NCBI GenBank assembly: GCA_001939145.1
Contig: LSRX01000007.1
Coordinates: 445,971-509,970, forward strand
Length of the DNA: 64,000 nucleotides
DNA from: Symbiodinium microadriaticum
Lineage: Eukaryota > Sar > Dinophyceae > Suessiales > Symbiodiniaceae
Direction of reading: 5' to 3'
The first letter of the stretch is position 1. Each line of letters opens with the position of its first letter. Of this stretch, positions 33,221-45,253 are shown in pieces. A program made the position numbers and the translations under genes. The notes under the pieces are model-generated. The model saw only the letters and a list, made by a program, of their open reading frames with translations, made no database searches and was not told the DNA's origin.

Positions 33221-33327
33221 CCTATAGTCTCCATTGTAATTCCTTTTGAGGCGTTTAACCAAGTTTACATATTGAATCCTTTGGGGTAACTGGACCCAAA
33301 GAAGGAACGGCAATGGTGGCTTTAGGC
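33221..33327 (+). mobile_element. MITE-like family A, degenerate copy
   Basis: CCTATAGTCTCCATTGTAAT and TCCTTTTG on the left pair loosely with CCCAAAGAAGGAACGGCAATG on the right. The centre GAATCCTTTGGGGTAAC resembles the family core. It is strongly diverged. Confidence 0.5.
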
Positions 33328-34366
33328 ATGTGGCAGACAACCCTATAAACCCCTAAGCCCGATAGGGGTTTTGCCGCCGAGATGCAGCTCACTGAGGTGC
33401 ATGGCCCCGAGCTCCGCGCTCAGGCCATCTCTCCTTCGTCTGCTTCTAAGGGGGTTCAGGGTTTAGGGGTGTAGGGTTTATAGGGCTTTAGGGGTTTAGA
33501 GGGCGGTTCAGGGATCTTCTACCGAATTTCAACATCAAGTTAGGGGAGGGGCTTTATAGGGTTTATAGTTAGGGTCTTATATAACAGGTGTACTCAGGAT
33601 TCCTTCCGGGTCCTACAAATAAAAACTGGAGGCGGAGGGATCAACAGGGTCCGTGTAATGACGCTACGGGCTTCTGACGATCAGGTCGCAGAGAGAGGTG
33701 GGGCTTGGGGTCTAGGGGTCCTGGCCTCAAGTGGCTTTGCTGTGCGGGGTTTAGGGGAGAAGGTTTTGGGATTGAGTTGAGGCTTATTAAAATTTCTGGG
33801 GGGTTTGGATGTAGGACAAGCAGAGTCGCCACAAGTAGTATGGCACAAGGAACTGATCGCGCTGGATGTCGTGAGACCTCGGCTGGACGCCCCGATATTG
33901 CCTGGAATGCATTTAACATAGCGTGCGCATGTAGTTGTGCAGTCCGAGAGGACTTTGGCTGACGGCCTCTAAACGGCCGGAATCTTCAACTTCCCGCTGT
34001 AGGAACACAAGCATGTGAACGTCAGAATGCCTGAGCACCGAAAGTGCAAGCCCAAACCTTTCAAGCTCCAAGCCCTACCCAAACAAATGCCGAAAGACAG
34101 GCGGGGGGGGAAGCGACCTGTCTTTCCTCCAACTCTGGCAGCCAACTTTTGTGTGTAGGGCATCCCTTGCCAATATCCTTCAACTCATTGTGACATCTAC
34201 ACCACACCCCAGCATTCGGTGCTGAATATGGTCGAGTATAAGTAGATATTGTCGTATATTTGTGTATGGACCCTAAACCAAACTAAACTCTCCAAAACCC
34301 GCGTACAAGCAAACAGGTGCTTTGAGCCCGTAGGGTCTTGAACCAAACTCGGCCGGAGAGAGGACC
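33328..34366. other. Non-coding stretch
   Basis: TTTAGGG/TATAGGG words lie at 33450-33500 and 33550-33570. No gene recognised. Confidence 0.5.
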
Positions 34367-34471
34367 TACGGTTGATGATAACAATCCTGCATGACCTTAA
34401 GGACCCTAAACTATGGGAATTATGGTATATTCCTTATTTGGGGTAATGCAGGATTTATACCATCAACCGTA
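34367..34471. mobile_element. MITE-like family D, copy 1 (105 bp)
   Basis: Ends TACGGTTGATGATA and the reverse complement of TACGGTTGATGGTATAAATC, with AATCCTGCAT inside both arms. The core CCTTAAGGACCCTAAACTAT continues to a TATATTCCTTATTTGGGG stretch. TA at both ends suggests a TA target. Copy 2 (40790-40893) has the core inverted. Confidence 0.85.
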
Positions 34472-35105
34472 AGATGGACGGAAGGCCACACACGATAGAT
34501 CCCAAAGGCTGACAGAACAAGGTGCTGCGTTTGAGTTAGCGGAGATAGTATTCCCTTAGTCCGTCCTAATATGAGTAGGCTCTGATTTGCCCCAACACCC
34601 GATCCCAGCTGGTTCAGACCCTGTAGTAATCAACCACTTTGATTTGCAAGATCTCCCGGCGAGGATCAGGGTTTAGGGTTTAGTGATGTTGACGCCAAAG
34701 GGCATGTTGTACGTTCTCTGGAATGCTGTCTTCACATCCCCTGCGCGCTCGTGATTCAGATTCCGGAAGATCACGCAGCTTTCGAAGTAATGCAACCTGG
34801 TCCAGGGGTTGGTGATTCGAGTTGTTCAAGTTATCAATTGCAGGGGCCTTGCAGGGTTTCGGCAGGATGGAGAATAGCGAGAGGCTCCTGTGCTGTGGCA
34901 CCCGGGTTTTATCTGAGGACTAGAGGCCTTGACAGTTCCCGTTTTGCGGAATCTCTGGGAGTCGGGGCTTGGGGGCGAAACCGCTAAACTGCTTTCCTTC
35001 GCCTGCGGCAGCATGCAGCTTTGAGTATTACGATGTCTTGCAACAGACTTCCACAAGCGAAAAAATCGAACATGCGATAAGCGAGACACCGCTTTAGCGT
35101 TTACC
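34472..35105. other. Non-coding stretch
   Basis: No gene seen. One telomere-like word pair is at 34668-34682. Confidence 0.5.
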
Positions 35106-35199
35106 TACCCATGGGCTCCATAGTAGTTCCTTTTTGTGGGTTATATTTAGGATCCTATGCGGTAACACCAAAAGGGAACTACTATGGAGCCGATGGGCA
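35106..35199 (+). mobile_element. MITE-like family A, copy 3 (94 bp)
   Basis: Ends TACCCATGGGCTCCATAGTA and the reverse complement of TGCCCATCGGCTCCATAGTA. The centre is GGATCCTATGCGGTAACACC. Copy 4 lies about 350 bases downstream in the same orientation. Confidence 0.85.
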
Positions 35200-35549
35200 G
35201 ACCCTAAAGAACCTATCTGTTTAAGGACGTTTTGTAAGGAGATCATAAGGGGAATTGGGACATTTTTACGGGTTAGGGTTTCAGGTTTAGGGCTTAGGGG
35301 TTAACATGTAAGGTTATAGGGCTTAGGGTTTGGGGTTTAGGGGAGTTGCAACGTTGATTGGTTCGTGCTTTAGGGCTTTAAGCGTTGCTACGTATCATGA
35401 GGCAGGGAGTTCAGCACGCTGGCCAAAATCCCTAGCAGAAGCCCTAAATCAAGTGGGACTTTATGAGGTTTAGGCCTTCGGGGGCCAGGGTCAGCGGGTC
35501 TGGCGGTTGAGGGTTCGCTGTAAGGCTTCGGGGGTGGAGAATACATCTA
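35200..35549. other. Spacer between two family A elements, telomere-like words
   Basis: TTAGGGTTT-type words at 35268-35345. No gene. Confidence 0.5.
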
Positions 35550-35650
35550 GACCCATAGGCTCCGGCTCCACAGTAGTTCCTTTTCGTGGTTCCTATTTAG
35601 GATCCTATAAGGTAACCCAAAGAAGGGAACCACTATGGAGCCTATGGGTA
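35550..35650 (+). mobile_element. MITE-like family A, copy 4 (about 100 bp)
   Basis: The left end is ACCCATAGGCTCC, followed by a short GGCTCC duplication. The right end is GGAGCCTATGGGTA. The centre GGATCCTATAAGGTAACCC is close to the satellite monomer. Confidence 0.85.
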
Positions 35651-37261
35651 AGGAGAGAGTGCAGAGTTGTATTGCGAGGCCCGGGCGGAGTGAACGGCTT
35701 TGCGGCGTGATGCATGGTAGTCATCAAGTCCTGCAAAACAGGAGTTGACATACGTCCTGCTGGTAAAGCAAGCAGTTTCACGAGAACTGTAGCAGTGATG
35801 CTTTGCATGAAAGATTTATAGTGTCGTTTTTTGTTTTTTGTTCAAAAACAAAAAACAAAACAAACAAACAAACAACAAAAACACAAGGCTGACGATGAAT
35901 GATGGGCCCATGGGGAATTGGAGTTGGATCTCCTGAAAACGCAGTGAGCCTGCATGCTCGCACGAGTCGCACAGAAATTACAGGACGGCAGAGCCTCTAA
36001 AGCTCACTCATGATTTAGCAGATTTGCGGCGAGTACGCCTTTTTCTTGAGCCCTATGCAGCATGCCGCGGGCCTTCCAATGCTCGATATTCTTGCGCGAG
36101 GATCGAACATACTCCGGACCTCCCAACAAAAACTAAGTAGGGACCGGGAAATGGGGTGGGTTTACGGTCGCTCATAAGTACACCAGGTCTCTTTTATGAA
36201 ACTCCTGGGAGACTGGAGCCTTAGCATACTTCTAGGGCAGATAGCACTGTGGTTGAACTCCCAAGTCAAGGGTGGAGGGGAAGCTCGCGGGACTGGATGA
36301 GAGGTGATGGGGGTTCAATTGTGGTTTTGGGGGCTTTGATTGGAGATGCAAAATTCATTCCAAGTGCGGTCCCACTTTGGTCAAGACTTCCTAGGTGTGA
36401 AAGCAGTCGAAGCTTTCGCAAGTCTACGACCCCTTACATTGGCATCAGCAAGGCTGAAACACTGAATGCCGAATAGACCCCCTTTGTCACAACACAACAC
36501 ACAGACACACATTCGGATCTGCCATGCCGGACTTGCTGCTTCTCCGGGCAAGCTTCTATGAAGGGGATTTGCGGCTTTGGCTGCTTCTTCTCAAAGGGTC
36601 AGGGCTATAGCAAGCGAGGCCAGAATGAGGATAGGCTACGCTTAACTAGCTAGATGTCGCCCGTACATAGATCTACTTAAGCTACTGTAAACCGTACGAA
36701 CCAGCACCCATGGACATTCGTATAGGCTTTGAAAACCATAAGCCCTCAAGCCTAACCCTAAACGCCGAAACACTGCCTAAACCCTATATACACCCATAGG
36801 AATGATTCTGGAAGAAGAAACTTCGGCTCGGCAGCTGCTCCGAGGCACGCTTTGTCAGCATGTCGTCCATCTCCCAGAGCATGCCTCAGTGTTCATGGTT
36901 TAGGGTTAGGCTTTTAAGACGGTTAAGGGTTCAGGGTTTAGGGTTTTGCTGAACGCTTCTTTCTGTCTGAAAGTCCCTCACATGCGGGACTTGCGCGATG
37001 TGCTCCCACTTGGAACGAAGCCATCGCCCATAGCAATCCCGAACTCCAAGATCCACATCCGAGAAACGAAATTCTGTATTGCCAAAACTTTTGAGCCCGA
37101 GCGGTGGACCCGCAAACACCCAAACCCCTAAACCCCGTAAATCCAAAACATAAGCCTGAGCTGCAGTCGAACGCGTCGTTATCGCAGTTCCTCCAGTACC
37201 ACTTCCTCAGCTACAGCCGTCTCAAGAGCAACCGACGTGGAGCACACAGCGCAGCACCCTG
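35651..37261. other. Non-coding stretch with a T/A hairpin
   Basis: At 35826-35862, TTTTTTGTTTTTTGTTC is followed by AAAAACAAAAAAC, making an A/T-rich hairpin. Telomere-like words are at 36895-36945. No gene recognised. Confidence 0.5.
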
Positions 37262-37361
37262 AACCATAGGCTCCATTGTAGTTTGTAGTTTCCTTTTTTG
37301 GAATACCTTCTACGATCCTAAATCTAAACCACAAGAAGAAGTACAATAGAGCCTGTAGGTA
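37262..37361 (-). mobile_element. MITE-like family A, copy 5 (diverged, 100 bp)
   Basis: Left AACCATAGGCTCCATTGTAG pairs with right TACAATAGAGCCTGTAGGTA. The centre is GGAATACCTTCTACGATCC. A TTGTAGT duplication lengthens the left arm. Confidence 0.7.
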
Positions 37362-37498
37362 AACCTCCTGCCACAACATCGAAAGTGAGGCCAGAGAGGC
37401 CTTCCCCCATGCAGGGGCAGGCTTTGGGCATGCCAAGCGTCAGCATCAACAGCGGCCTTTCGTCAAGGGCAAAGCCGAGCAAGTCGAGTTGAACTAAC
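37362..37498. other. Spacer between family A copy 5 and a degenerate family B copy
   Basis: No feature seen. Confidence 0.4.
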
Positions 37499-37606
37499 TT
37501 AGGGGACTTAATAGTTTAATAAATCAAATAAGGCTTTGGGACGCATTATACTATCAATATAAGAAGGAACCCCCCACAGTAGTAGTGGTAATTCTTTAGC
37601 CGCCTG
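37499..37606 (+). mobile_element. MITE-like family B, degenerate copy
   Basis: TTAGGGGACTTAATAGTTTA, AGGCTTTGGGACGCATTATA and then GGAACCCCCCACAGTAGTAG follow the order of motifs in copy 3 (40599-40706). The right terminus is poorly preserved. Confidence 0.5.
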
Positions 37607-40598
37607 TATTGGTCTTGTGTTTGAGGCTCTGAGGAAGCTGCATTCGAAAGTAAGACAGGTTGTTACTACTTACACAAGCAAGTTTTCAAAAAATATTCTT
37701 CCACCACCTGCCTGTATAACTGCTCCATGCACACCAACGTGACACACTCCCGAACAAATTCTGGGCCGGGGACTTGTTGTCGTGATTCGAGAGAAACTCG
37801 GGCAGCTTGTGCAAATTGATCGTCATATCGTGATCCTGAGCGCACGGCTAGACTATGCCAACCTACAGAGCAGCACAAAGCAGTCTGTTGAATGTGTTTG
37901 GCCGATTCATGTACTGGGGCGGTATCTTGATAGCGCTCGCTCCCATCAAATAGGCAACATGGACTGACTTTACACTGCAGAACCGACCCGAAGCACTATG
38001 AAGTTGAACGGCAACCCTCTAGTCATGAAGCCATTGGAACGACAGACCCTATACTTACCCACCCCCCTGGCTGACAACCAGATACTGGGAAGTACGCCCT
38101 CAAGCATCCAGCATCATCTAAGTTTCCGCAATACTACAATAACTGTATGCACTTGAGGGTCCCCTTACCATAACTCAGCCCTGTCCGGAATGCTGTGTCG
38201 GAAAATTGGGCCGCCAGGGAGTGAAGGTGGGGGAGGACCCCACCTACATGCCTTGAACCCTCACTTTAACAGACATGACGGCCCTGGACGGTCTTGCTAG
38301 CTGCAGGCTTGTTACCGACAACTCCAACAAGCTTCTGAATAGCTAGATTTCGTGACAGACACATTCAACCGTAAGGAGGGATCTGGGCACAGCGTGAAGC
38401 TTCACTGTTACAATCGTGTAGGTTGAAGTTGTAGTGACGCTGCTTCGTTCAATCAGCTGAGCACCGAACTCCTAGATCCTGACTAAAGCGCCCACGCCCT
38501 GGCTCGAATGATCTTGGGCCCAAATGAAAATTCTACAGAATCAAGCGAGGGCCTCGAACCGTCAGATTTTTGTAGTCTAGGGAATTCTTCAGACTACGAC
38601 GTTTAAGGGGCCAGCTTCTAGGTTAAGTCAGTACTAGTTCCAATATTGAACTTAAAAGGGCTTCAGCTCTCACACTCGGACGAACCTAGGCGAGGATTCA
38701 GGGTTTAGGGTTTAGGGCTCCATGTCTTCTGCGCTCAAGCGGCGTAGCCAATCAGCCAGTCCCACTTGCCCGACAGAAGCCACGAGGGAGGCGCGAACTT
38801 CAGTGACTTGAGGTCAGTCTCTCCTGGGCCAACTTGGCTTAGGGTTTAAGGGGTTTTGGGGTGAAGTAAGGGGTTTGGGGACATGATACATGTTTAGTGG
38901 GTGTTGGGGTTAAGGGTTTAGGGACAGTTTTCTGAGGGTGGTTTTAGGTTCGAGTTTGGGTGTGGAGCAGCCACTTCCTGCAGCACCTCTGTGTCGCTAA
39001 GCGCCCGTCATGCCAACCTGATTCGAGGCGTGGCGGCCTGTGTCAACAATTTCGTTACACACCGCAGACCTATGCGGAAACGAAGAACGTGAGCGACAAT
39101 ACATACATTTAATGAAAAAAGCAAAGGTCAAAATGTAGGGCTTTCGGGTTTAGGGTTCAATAAGAAGGACCAAGATTGAAGCTGTTCAATGTTGGTTAAG
39201 TGTCAAAAATCATGGGAACGGGGGGCCCAAAAAAACATGCGAAGTAACCCTGGTTTGAAGAAAGACCTGAAACCTCCAAAACATAGCGAAGTAGGTGGTC
39301 TGCCCTCAGCCCCTGCCCAACGGGAGTTTTGGTAGCCCTGAAGTAGGGCCTATAATAGTAGATTTTCCTACCAGTACCCCCAAGGGTCAAGGTTTAGGGT
39401 GTAGGGTACCCTCGCATGCTAAGAAGCCCCACTGAAACCGCCAAACAATCTAAACCTGCTGGGCAAGTCACAGCTGACACCTCAGATGCTCAGCATCGGC
39501 AAGCATCTCAGGGTCCGGAAAACCGTAGACGCTAGCCCCCAATCGCGCATCAGGTGCTTGAGGCTGCTTCGGGCTCGAGAATTACCAATTGCTGCAACAG
39601 CCTCTGCTCTACCTTAACCGCCTTAACCCCGACATGCCTGCAGGCCCTGAAATAAGGCTCAACACAAATCAGAACAAACAGACACACCGTGAAACTTTGT
39701 CCTTCCGCATTGTGTCCTGAGTTGGAGTGTAGGCGACAGTAACAACCGACAACGACAGTCATCCAAAGGCTCGTCCGGTGCAACAAGTTTAAATCCCAGA
39801 ATATGCAGAAAGGCTAACCAGCACCCAGACCTCCCATCTAATCTGCAAACGCCTGACTCCCTACACCTTCATCCTGAAGTCCAACAGACTGATCCCCGAA
39901 ACCCCAACACAAGTGAGCTTGAGTCTAGTCAGGTAAGATACAGGGACTACGGTTTAGACTGCTCTCATGCCGGAAGCCACATCCCGCTCTTGGCACGAAG
40001 ATCATGAAGGTCCGAGAAGAATGCAGTCAAAAGTGTTTCGGGTTTAGGGTTTTGGGTTTGGGGATTTTGGGGTTTAGGGTTTTGGGTTTAGGGTTTGAAC
40101 CTCCATTCAAGCAGCATAGCGCGTTGCCTTCTCTAGTGGGACGATCTTGATCTGCCAGCCTCTCAAGCCAGCGAAGCCCGAAACCCTGAGCCTCGCTGAA
40201 TCTAAGAGGGTCCTTAGCCCAGACTTCAGAGAAGTCCACGGAGTTAGGGTGTCAAGTTCCCATTCAGGCCGCGGGGCTTCAGTCTTTAGAGCGTTTACGC
40301 GTTTCAATTCTCACGCATGGAGAGTTTAGTTTAGGTTTTAAGGATTCTAAGGCCTGAAGCCGTCCTAGAATAGTGAGGTTACGTCGAAGAGCCCAAGTCT
40401 GGCGCTCGCAATGGTCTAGTTCTCTGGCCTGTACAGAGTAAACCTTTCAGCATGATAGGCTTAGCCATGAAACACTGCTCGCTCAGCTGCCCTAAGGGTC
40501 CATGTGCCGACTTATGCAGTAGGTACGTATGCCAAACAGTGCCCATATATCGGAACCCGGTGTAAAAGTGCATGGACACCCAGGGTTTCCGACTCACC
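37607..40598. other. Non-coding stretch
   Basis: About 3 kb without a convincing gene. Telomere-like words lie at 38698-38720, 38840-38960, 39140-39170 and 40038-40100. Stretches such as 37620-38690 look unique but show no long frames. Confidence 0.5.
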
Positions 40599-40706
40599 TA
40601 ATATAGGGGCCTTAATAATTAGAATAGGGTTTTGGGGCCCATTATACTACATTTATGATAAGGAACCACCAAAATAATCTAGGTAATTATTTAGGCCCCT
40701 ATATTA
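40599..40706. mobile_element. MITE-like family B, copy 3 (108 bp)
   Basis: The ends TAATATAGGGGCC and GGCCCCTATATTA form 13 bases that are perfect inverse copies. The left arm AGAATAGGGTTTTGGGG is intact, and the right arm has drifted (CCAAAATAATCTAGGTAATTA). Confidence 0.85.
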
Positions 40707-40789
40707 TGCCTTTGTGATCCAAATTCGAAGTGTCAAAGCCAAGCTCCCACCTCTTCAACCACTCCGGGGCTGGGCCCAACGACTCAAAA

Positions 40790-40893
40790 TACGGTTGATG
40801 ATATAAATCCTGCATTACCCATAATAAGGAATATACCACAATTCCCATAGTTTAGGGTCCTTAAGGTAATGCAGGATTTATCTCATCAGCAGT
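40790..40893. mobile_element. MITE-like family D, copy 2 (104 bp, inverted core)
   Basis: Ends TACGGTTGATGATATAAATC and the imperfect reverse complement at the right (ATCTCATCAGCAGTA). The core (AAGGAATATACCACAATTCC to AGGGTCCTTAAGG) is the reverse complement of that in copy 1, with high identity. Confidence 0.85.
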
Positions 40894-41039
40894 AGGACTT
40901 ACGGCTCAGGGCTTCTTCTATGATTTCGCGTCAAGGCTTTCTGTGCTTTGAGGCTGAGTTGGTGCGAAATTAGGGTCACCCTGATATGCTGGACCCTGAA
41001 GACCTAAGTAACCAACAGTTTCAACCCGTTGCAAACCTA

Positions 41040-41066
41040 CAGCCCTAAACCCTAAACTCTAAACCC
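41040..41066 (-). repeat. Short CCCTAAA telomere-like tract
   Basis: CCCTAAACCCTAAACTCTAA and one more unit. A second pair occurs at 41385-41400, next to family B copy 4. Confidence 0.7.
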
Positions 41067-41182
41067 TAAAACAGAAGCTACTGTCCCATCTTCCATGCCT
41101 TGTCGCTGCCAGTGCGCCAACGCCGCCTGTGTATTGCAACTGTATACCCTTGCCAGCACGAACTGAGGTGTCATCTTTGCCT

Positions 41183-41333
41183 GTCTATCTATCTATCTAT
41201 CTCTCTCCCTCTCTCTCTCTCTCTTTTTCTCTCCCTCTCCCTCTCTCTCCCTCTCCCTCTCCCTCTCCCTCTCCCTCTCTCCCTCCCTCCCTCCCTCNCT
41301 CTCTCTCTCTCTCTCTCTCTCTCGCTCTCCAAG
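41183..41333. repeat. (CTAT)n and (CT)n/(CCCT)n microsatellite with a single N
   Basis: About 20 bases of CTAT are followed by about 130 bases of CT and CCCTCT repeats. A single N at 41298 is an assembly join. The frames here encode Ser-Leu or Glu-Arg repeats only. Confidence 0.92.
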
Positions 41334-41417
41334 GCACTCAGTCGCCTGTCCGGCCCCACGAGCCTCCTCCCCACAGGGCTAAAGCCTAAACCCTAAACCC
41401 TAGCTTTGCCATTCATG

Positions 41418-41515
41418 TAGGGGCCTTAATAATTAGAATAGGGTTTTGGAGGCTCTTTGTTATAATTACTAGTAGAATATACCCCCAACCCTATTCTAGT
41501 TATTAAGGCCCTTAT
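41418..41515. mobile_element. MITE-like family B, copy 4 (98 bp)
   Basis: Left TAGGGGCCTTAATAATTAGA with AATAGGGTTTTGG. Right CCAACCCTATTCTAGTTATT then AAGGCCCTTA. The centre is TATAATTACTAGTAGAATAT. Confidence 0.85.
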
Positions 41516-42685
41516 ATTACCCGAAAGACACACAGGTACCCCTTCGCTGGAAGTCTCCGACAAAATCGAGCTAACCCCCATGCCAGGACCTCAGGACATG
41601 CCATGACATGACCACACAATCCTTGTTCACTGCTAGGCTTGAGTATCGGCTTCCGGTAACTCTACAACTCTATTACCTTTGACAGGCCCTCAACCTTGAC
41701 CTCAAGCCCTCATAGCCTGAACCCAACCTGCGGCAGCAGCTAGCGTTTGTGGCGCGCCTTCGGGGCCTTCCTCTTCGTGGTCGCATCCAGGAACAAGAAT
41801 GCATCCACCTTATAAGCAGCTAGTATAGGGGAGTCTCTGCTACTAGACCCCAGGAAGCTACACAAATCGAGCCTTTGAAGGCTCGACAAACGTCACAATA
41901 AGATAAAACATGGGCATTCAAGCCGCACGTCCTAAGCTGCACAACCTGACAAGGAAGCAAAGTTGCATGAACAAGGTGACAAGAACTCATTCGAGCAAAG
42001 CTACAAAGGCTAAGAAGGATTGCCGTGACTTGGAGGCCTAAACTCGTGCGCCCTCTGGCTCGCGAACCGCAAACCAAAACCTTCCTCTCCGAACCCTGAG
42101 AGTCGGAGTGCAAAGCTTCCTTCGATCCAATACGATCCAACTAGGACATCCAGAGTACGGTTTAAGGTTTAGGGTTTAGGGTTTGAATCCCGAGAAGGGT
42201 GATACAAAAAGCTCTTCGGACAAAACACGCAAAGACTCTAACAAAGCCTGGCATCTGCCAGTTTGCGAACCCCGAACCCTAAACCTGCATATGAGCCAAG
42301 ATATATAGAGACACACATACCTAGTCAACAAATCTTGAGAAATATGCACCAACAAATATGTATAAAGGCACGAGCAAAGGCAGTAAACAAAGGCAGGATT
42401 CAACATCCACAAACTTTAAACATCGACCGACAATTCTCTATAGAACTAAGGCGAAGTGTTCCGATCTGTAGTCACTGTAGTCGTTCAGTGCAGCAGAGCC
42501 GCGTTCGATGGCACCTGGGCAACTACACATCTGTTTGTTTCGCTTCTTAAACAAGTTTTTCACTGTCCTATACGTGTGTATGTATATATGTAGGAATATA
42601 CTGATAAGTACAAATGTATGCATGCATGTATGTAAGTATGTATAAATATATGTGAATTCACACACATATACATGTACAGTCACAC
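41516..42685. other. Non-coding stretch
   Basis: No gene. Telomere-like words at 42160-42184, and AT/GTAT-rich sequence from about 42570. Confidence 0.5.
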
Positions 42686-42773
42686 TATCATTATATATCT
42701 ATATCTATATCTATATCTATAATTATATATATATATAATTATATATATATATATATAATTATATATATATATA
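42686..42773. repeat. (ATCTAT)n and (AT)n microsatellite running into a gap
   Basis: ATCTAT units are followed by TATATAATTA repeats up to the N gap. Confidence 0.9.
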
Positions 42774-42884
42774 NNNNNNNNNNNNNNNNNNNNNNNNNNN
42801 NNNNNNNNNNNNNNNNNNNNNNNNNNNNNNNNNNNNNNNNNNNNNNNNNNNNNNNNNNNNNNNNNNNNNNNNNNNNNNNNNNNN
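42774..42884. other. Assembly gap, 111 N
   Basis: An unsequenced gap following an AT microsatellite. Any frame called across it is meaningless. Confidence 0.99.
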
Positions 42885-44394
42885 AAAGAAAAAGCCCCTC
42901 CTTCAAGATTCGGGTCTGCCACCTTGGTCGTTAAGACTGTGCAAGCAGGTGACTTCGAATTTGTCAGAGGTCTACGGTGAACCTCCAAACCCCTAAACCC
43001 CTAAACCCAAACCTCCACGACAGAGTTCAAAGAGCCAAAGGGAGCTGAATCTCTCCTACACAACCCACACTGCAATCAACGATCAAAGACCGACAACAAA
43101 ACAGACTTCCATGCGAAACAGTCGAGTACTAAACAGCTGTGCACTGCTCCAAGAGCCCTCAACAGCCCCGCCACGTCCCAAAAACCTTGTTCAAAGCCCA
43201 CATATATGAAGTGTCTGTACCCTGAACCTTTAGGCTGTCAAGCTTACAACAAGCCCTTGACCCAAACATCACCGAAACTTGAACCGTTAAGATGCCCCAA
43301 TCCACACCACAACGGAATCCCTAAACCCGACAGCCCACACCCGGAACCTACGCCCCAAACTCCCTCAGCACCTAAATCCTAAACTCCCTTAACCTTTCAG
43401 CCAGGGAGCACAAGGTACTTGCCGACCACGCGGCTCCTCGTAGCCCCCGAGGTTGTAAGTGTAGACGGCGGCGCCTTTGCAATTAGGGTCTAGGGCTTCT
43501 TCAGCGTTCCTGGAATCTTTTTATAAGTAATTCGGGCTGCATCCCAAGGGGCTTATAATTCCGCAGTCAAGCTATACATGGTGCCTGAATCTGAACTCCG
43601 AATCCTGCTGACTGAAATGTGACCTTACTAAAAGAAAAACAAAAAAAGGTACCCTAATTTTCGGAAAATCCCAAATCTCCGAGGTCCGTGCGAACTGGCG
43701 AAGTGTCCTCCGGCTCTCGCGATCCCTCACTGCAGCGCGGATTTCTCCTGACGGCCCAGGGTTTAGGGTTCAGGGTTTGGGGTTCAGGGTGTGCTTTTGT
43801 GTAGGTGCTCGTGCTTTCAAACCATTCAGAATCAAACGGCTCTGCAAATCAACGGAAAGGACCACCAAGTGCGCACCCATGCAGATAAACACAGCGTTGC
43901 ATCTATATCATGTCTCTTCTGCTCGAATACTCACACTACCACAATCAACATACCTGTCTACCTATCTATCTAGATACTTATCTGCCGATCTGTATAGACA
44001 TACATATGCACAAAAAACACATGCATATCCATATACATGGAAGCAGAGAGATGCTGTGGGAAGAGGGCTTTTCGTCTTGTGGAGGTTCTGGTGGATGTTG
44101 CTCCATGGTAGGCTTTAGGTTTCAGGGTTGAGGGTTGCTCTTAGGGCGACTCAAGCCCTTTAATCGCAAGCTTTCAGATGTGTCTTGAGTCTTGCTCCAC
44201 CAACTTTTCTCCTCGGACCCTGCAAAAGACGCCAAGGAAAGCAACAACAAAGGAACTGCATTACTACCTTGGAGACTATGGGTACTACCGAAGTTCTTGG
44301 ACACGCGGTCCTGGCTCCACAGTTGGGGACGCCGCTACCCAGACTCATCTCCAGCAGCGAGGTCGGGCTCGGCCTGCGCTGGAAGGGGATTTAG
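42885..44394. other. Non-coding stretch
   Basis: No gene recognised. CCCTAAAC words at 42985-43010 and TTTAGGG words at 43760-43790. The frames at 43777-44131 and 44122-44408 overlap on both strands without features. Confidence 0.5.
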
Positions 44395-44490
44395 GAATTA
44401 GGGTTTAGTTTAGGTTTTAGGGTTTTAGGGTTTAGGGTTTTAGGGTTTTAGGGTTTAGGGTTTTAGGGCTTTAGGGTTTTAGGGTTGAAG
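44395..44490 (+). repeat. TTTAGGG/TTTTAGGG telomere-like array
   Basis: About a dozen units alternating between 7-mer TTTAGGG and 8-mer TTTTAGGG on the plus strand, with few interruptions. It is interstitial, as unique sequence continues on both sides. Confidence 0.88.
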
Positions 44491-44900
44491 GCTCAGGGAT
44501 TACGAAGCCGGCTCAAGCTCAGAGCTAGCTGGAACCTCGGGGAAGAACATCAAACTCTTTTGCTGCAGGCTTGCAAGCAAGAACGCCTCAAACTTCAAAA
44601 GGTCGGAGGAATGTCGAAACGGACGCATCTAGGATTCAATTCAAGCTCTCGGACGTAGGAGGTGGAGCCCAAGCAGCTCAGAGACGGCTCGACGAATGAG
44701 GGGCGCAGAAGCACCTGAAAAGGCAATCGGGTTTTTGGCACTTCTGATATGTGGCTTGGGGCTTGTAGAGCTCGAGGATTGGTGGGTGGGTGTGGGTGGG
44801 GGGGGGGTTGGAATGTTGAAGCCTTCCGCGGTTTTCTGGCACCAGCGAGGTTCCAATCAGGTGACTTCCCCTCGTGCTCAATTGGTCTATGAGTATACTA
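44491..44900. other. Non-coding stretch
   Basis: No gene seen. A G-rich stretch (GGTGGGTG then a 9-base G run) lies near 44780-44810. Confidence 0.45.
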
Positions 44901-44940
44901 TAGGGGCCTTAGTGATTGAATAGGGTGTTGGGGTATATTG
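44901..44940 (+). mobile_element. MITE-like family B, left-arm fragment
   Basis: TAGGGGCCTTAGTGATTGAA followed by TAGGGTGTTGGGG. The remainder of the element is absent, and AT-rich ATTATTATTG sequence follows. Confidence 0.65.
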
Positions 44941-45155
44941 AAACAGCTTTAACAATAGAACTGAACTTATTGCCGTTACTATTATTATTGCTATTGTTTC
45001 CATTATTAGTATTATTATCTATATTCTTTCGGCTTCTACATTTTCTGGGATCCTTTTGAGTTTAGGGCCTCTTTTGAGGCTTTGGAGGCTCTGAAACCCG
45101 GTCTCTGCAAGGAGCCAAGTACCTTCGAACAGACATCTCGGGAAGCCTTTTTGCA

Positions 45156-45253
45156 TACCCTTAATTAGGCCCCTAAGTAGTTCCTTTTTGGGATTACCTT
45201 ATAGGATCCTAAATATCAACCCTAAGAAGGAACTACTTAGGGGTGTATGGGTA
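45156..45253 (-). mobile_element. MITE-like family A, copy 6 (98 bp)
   Basis: Left TACCC then GGCCCCTAAGTAGTTCC; right GGAACTACTTAGGGG then TATGGGTA. The centre is GGGATTACCTTATAGGATCC. The CCCCTAAG variant of the arm is the same as that in the satellite at 51.5 kb, making this the closest dispersed relative seen. Confidence 0.85.

Noticed and set aside
42680..42988. 102-codon frame across the N gap
   Set aside because: Most of its residues are Ns; the rest is AT repeat.
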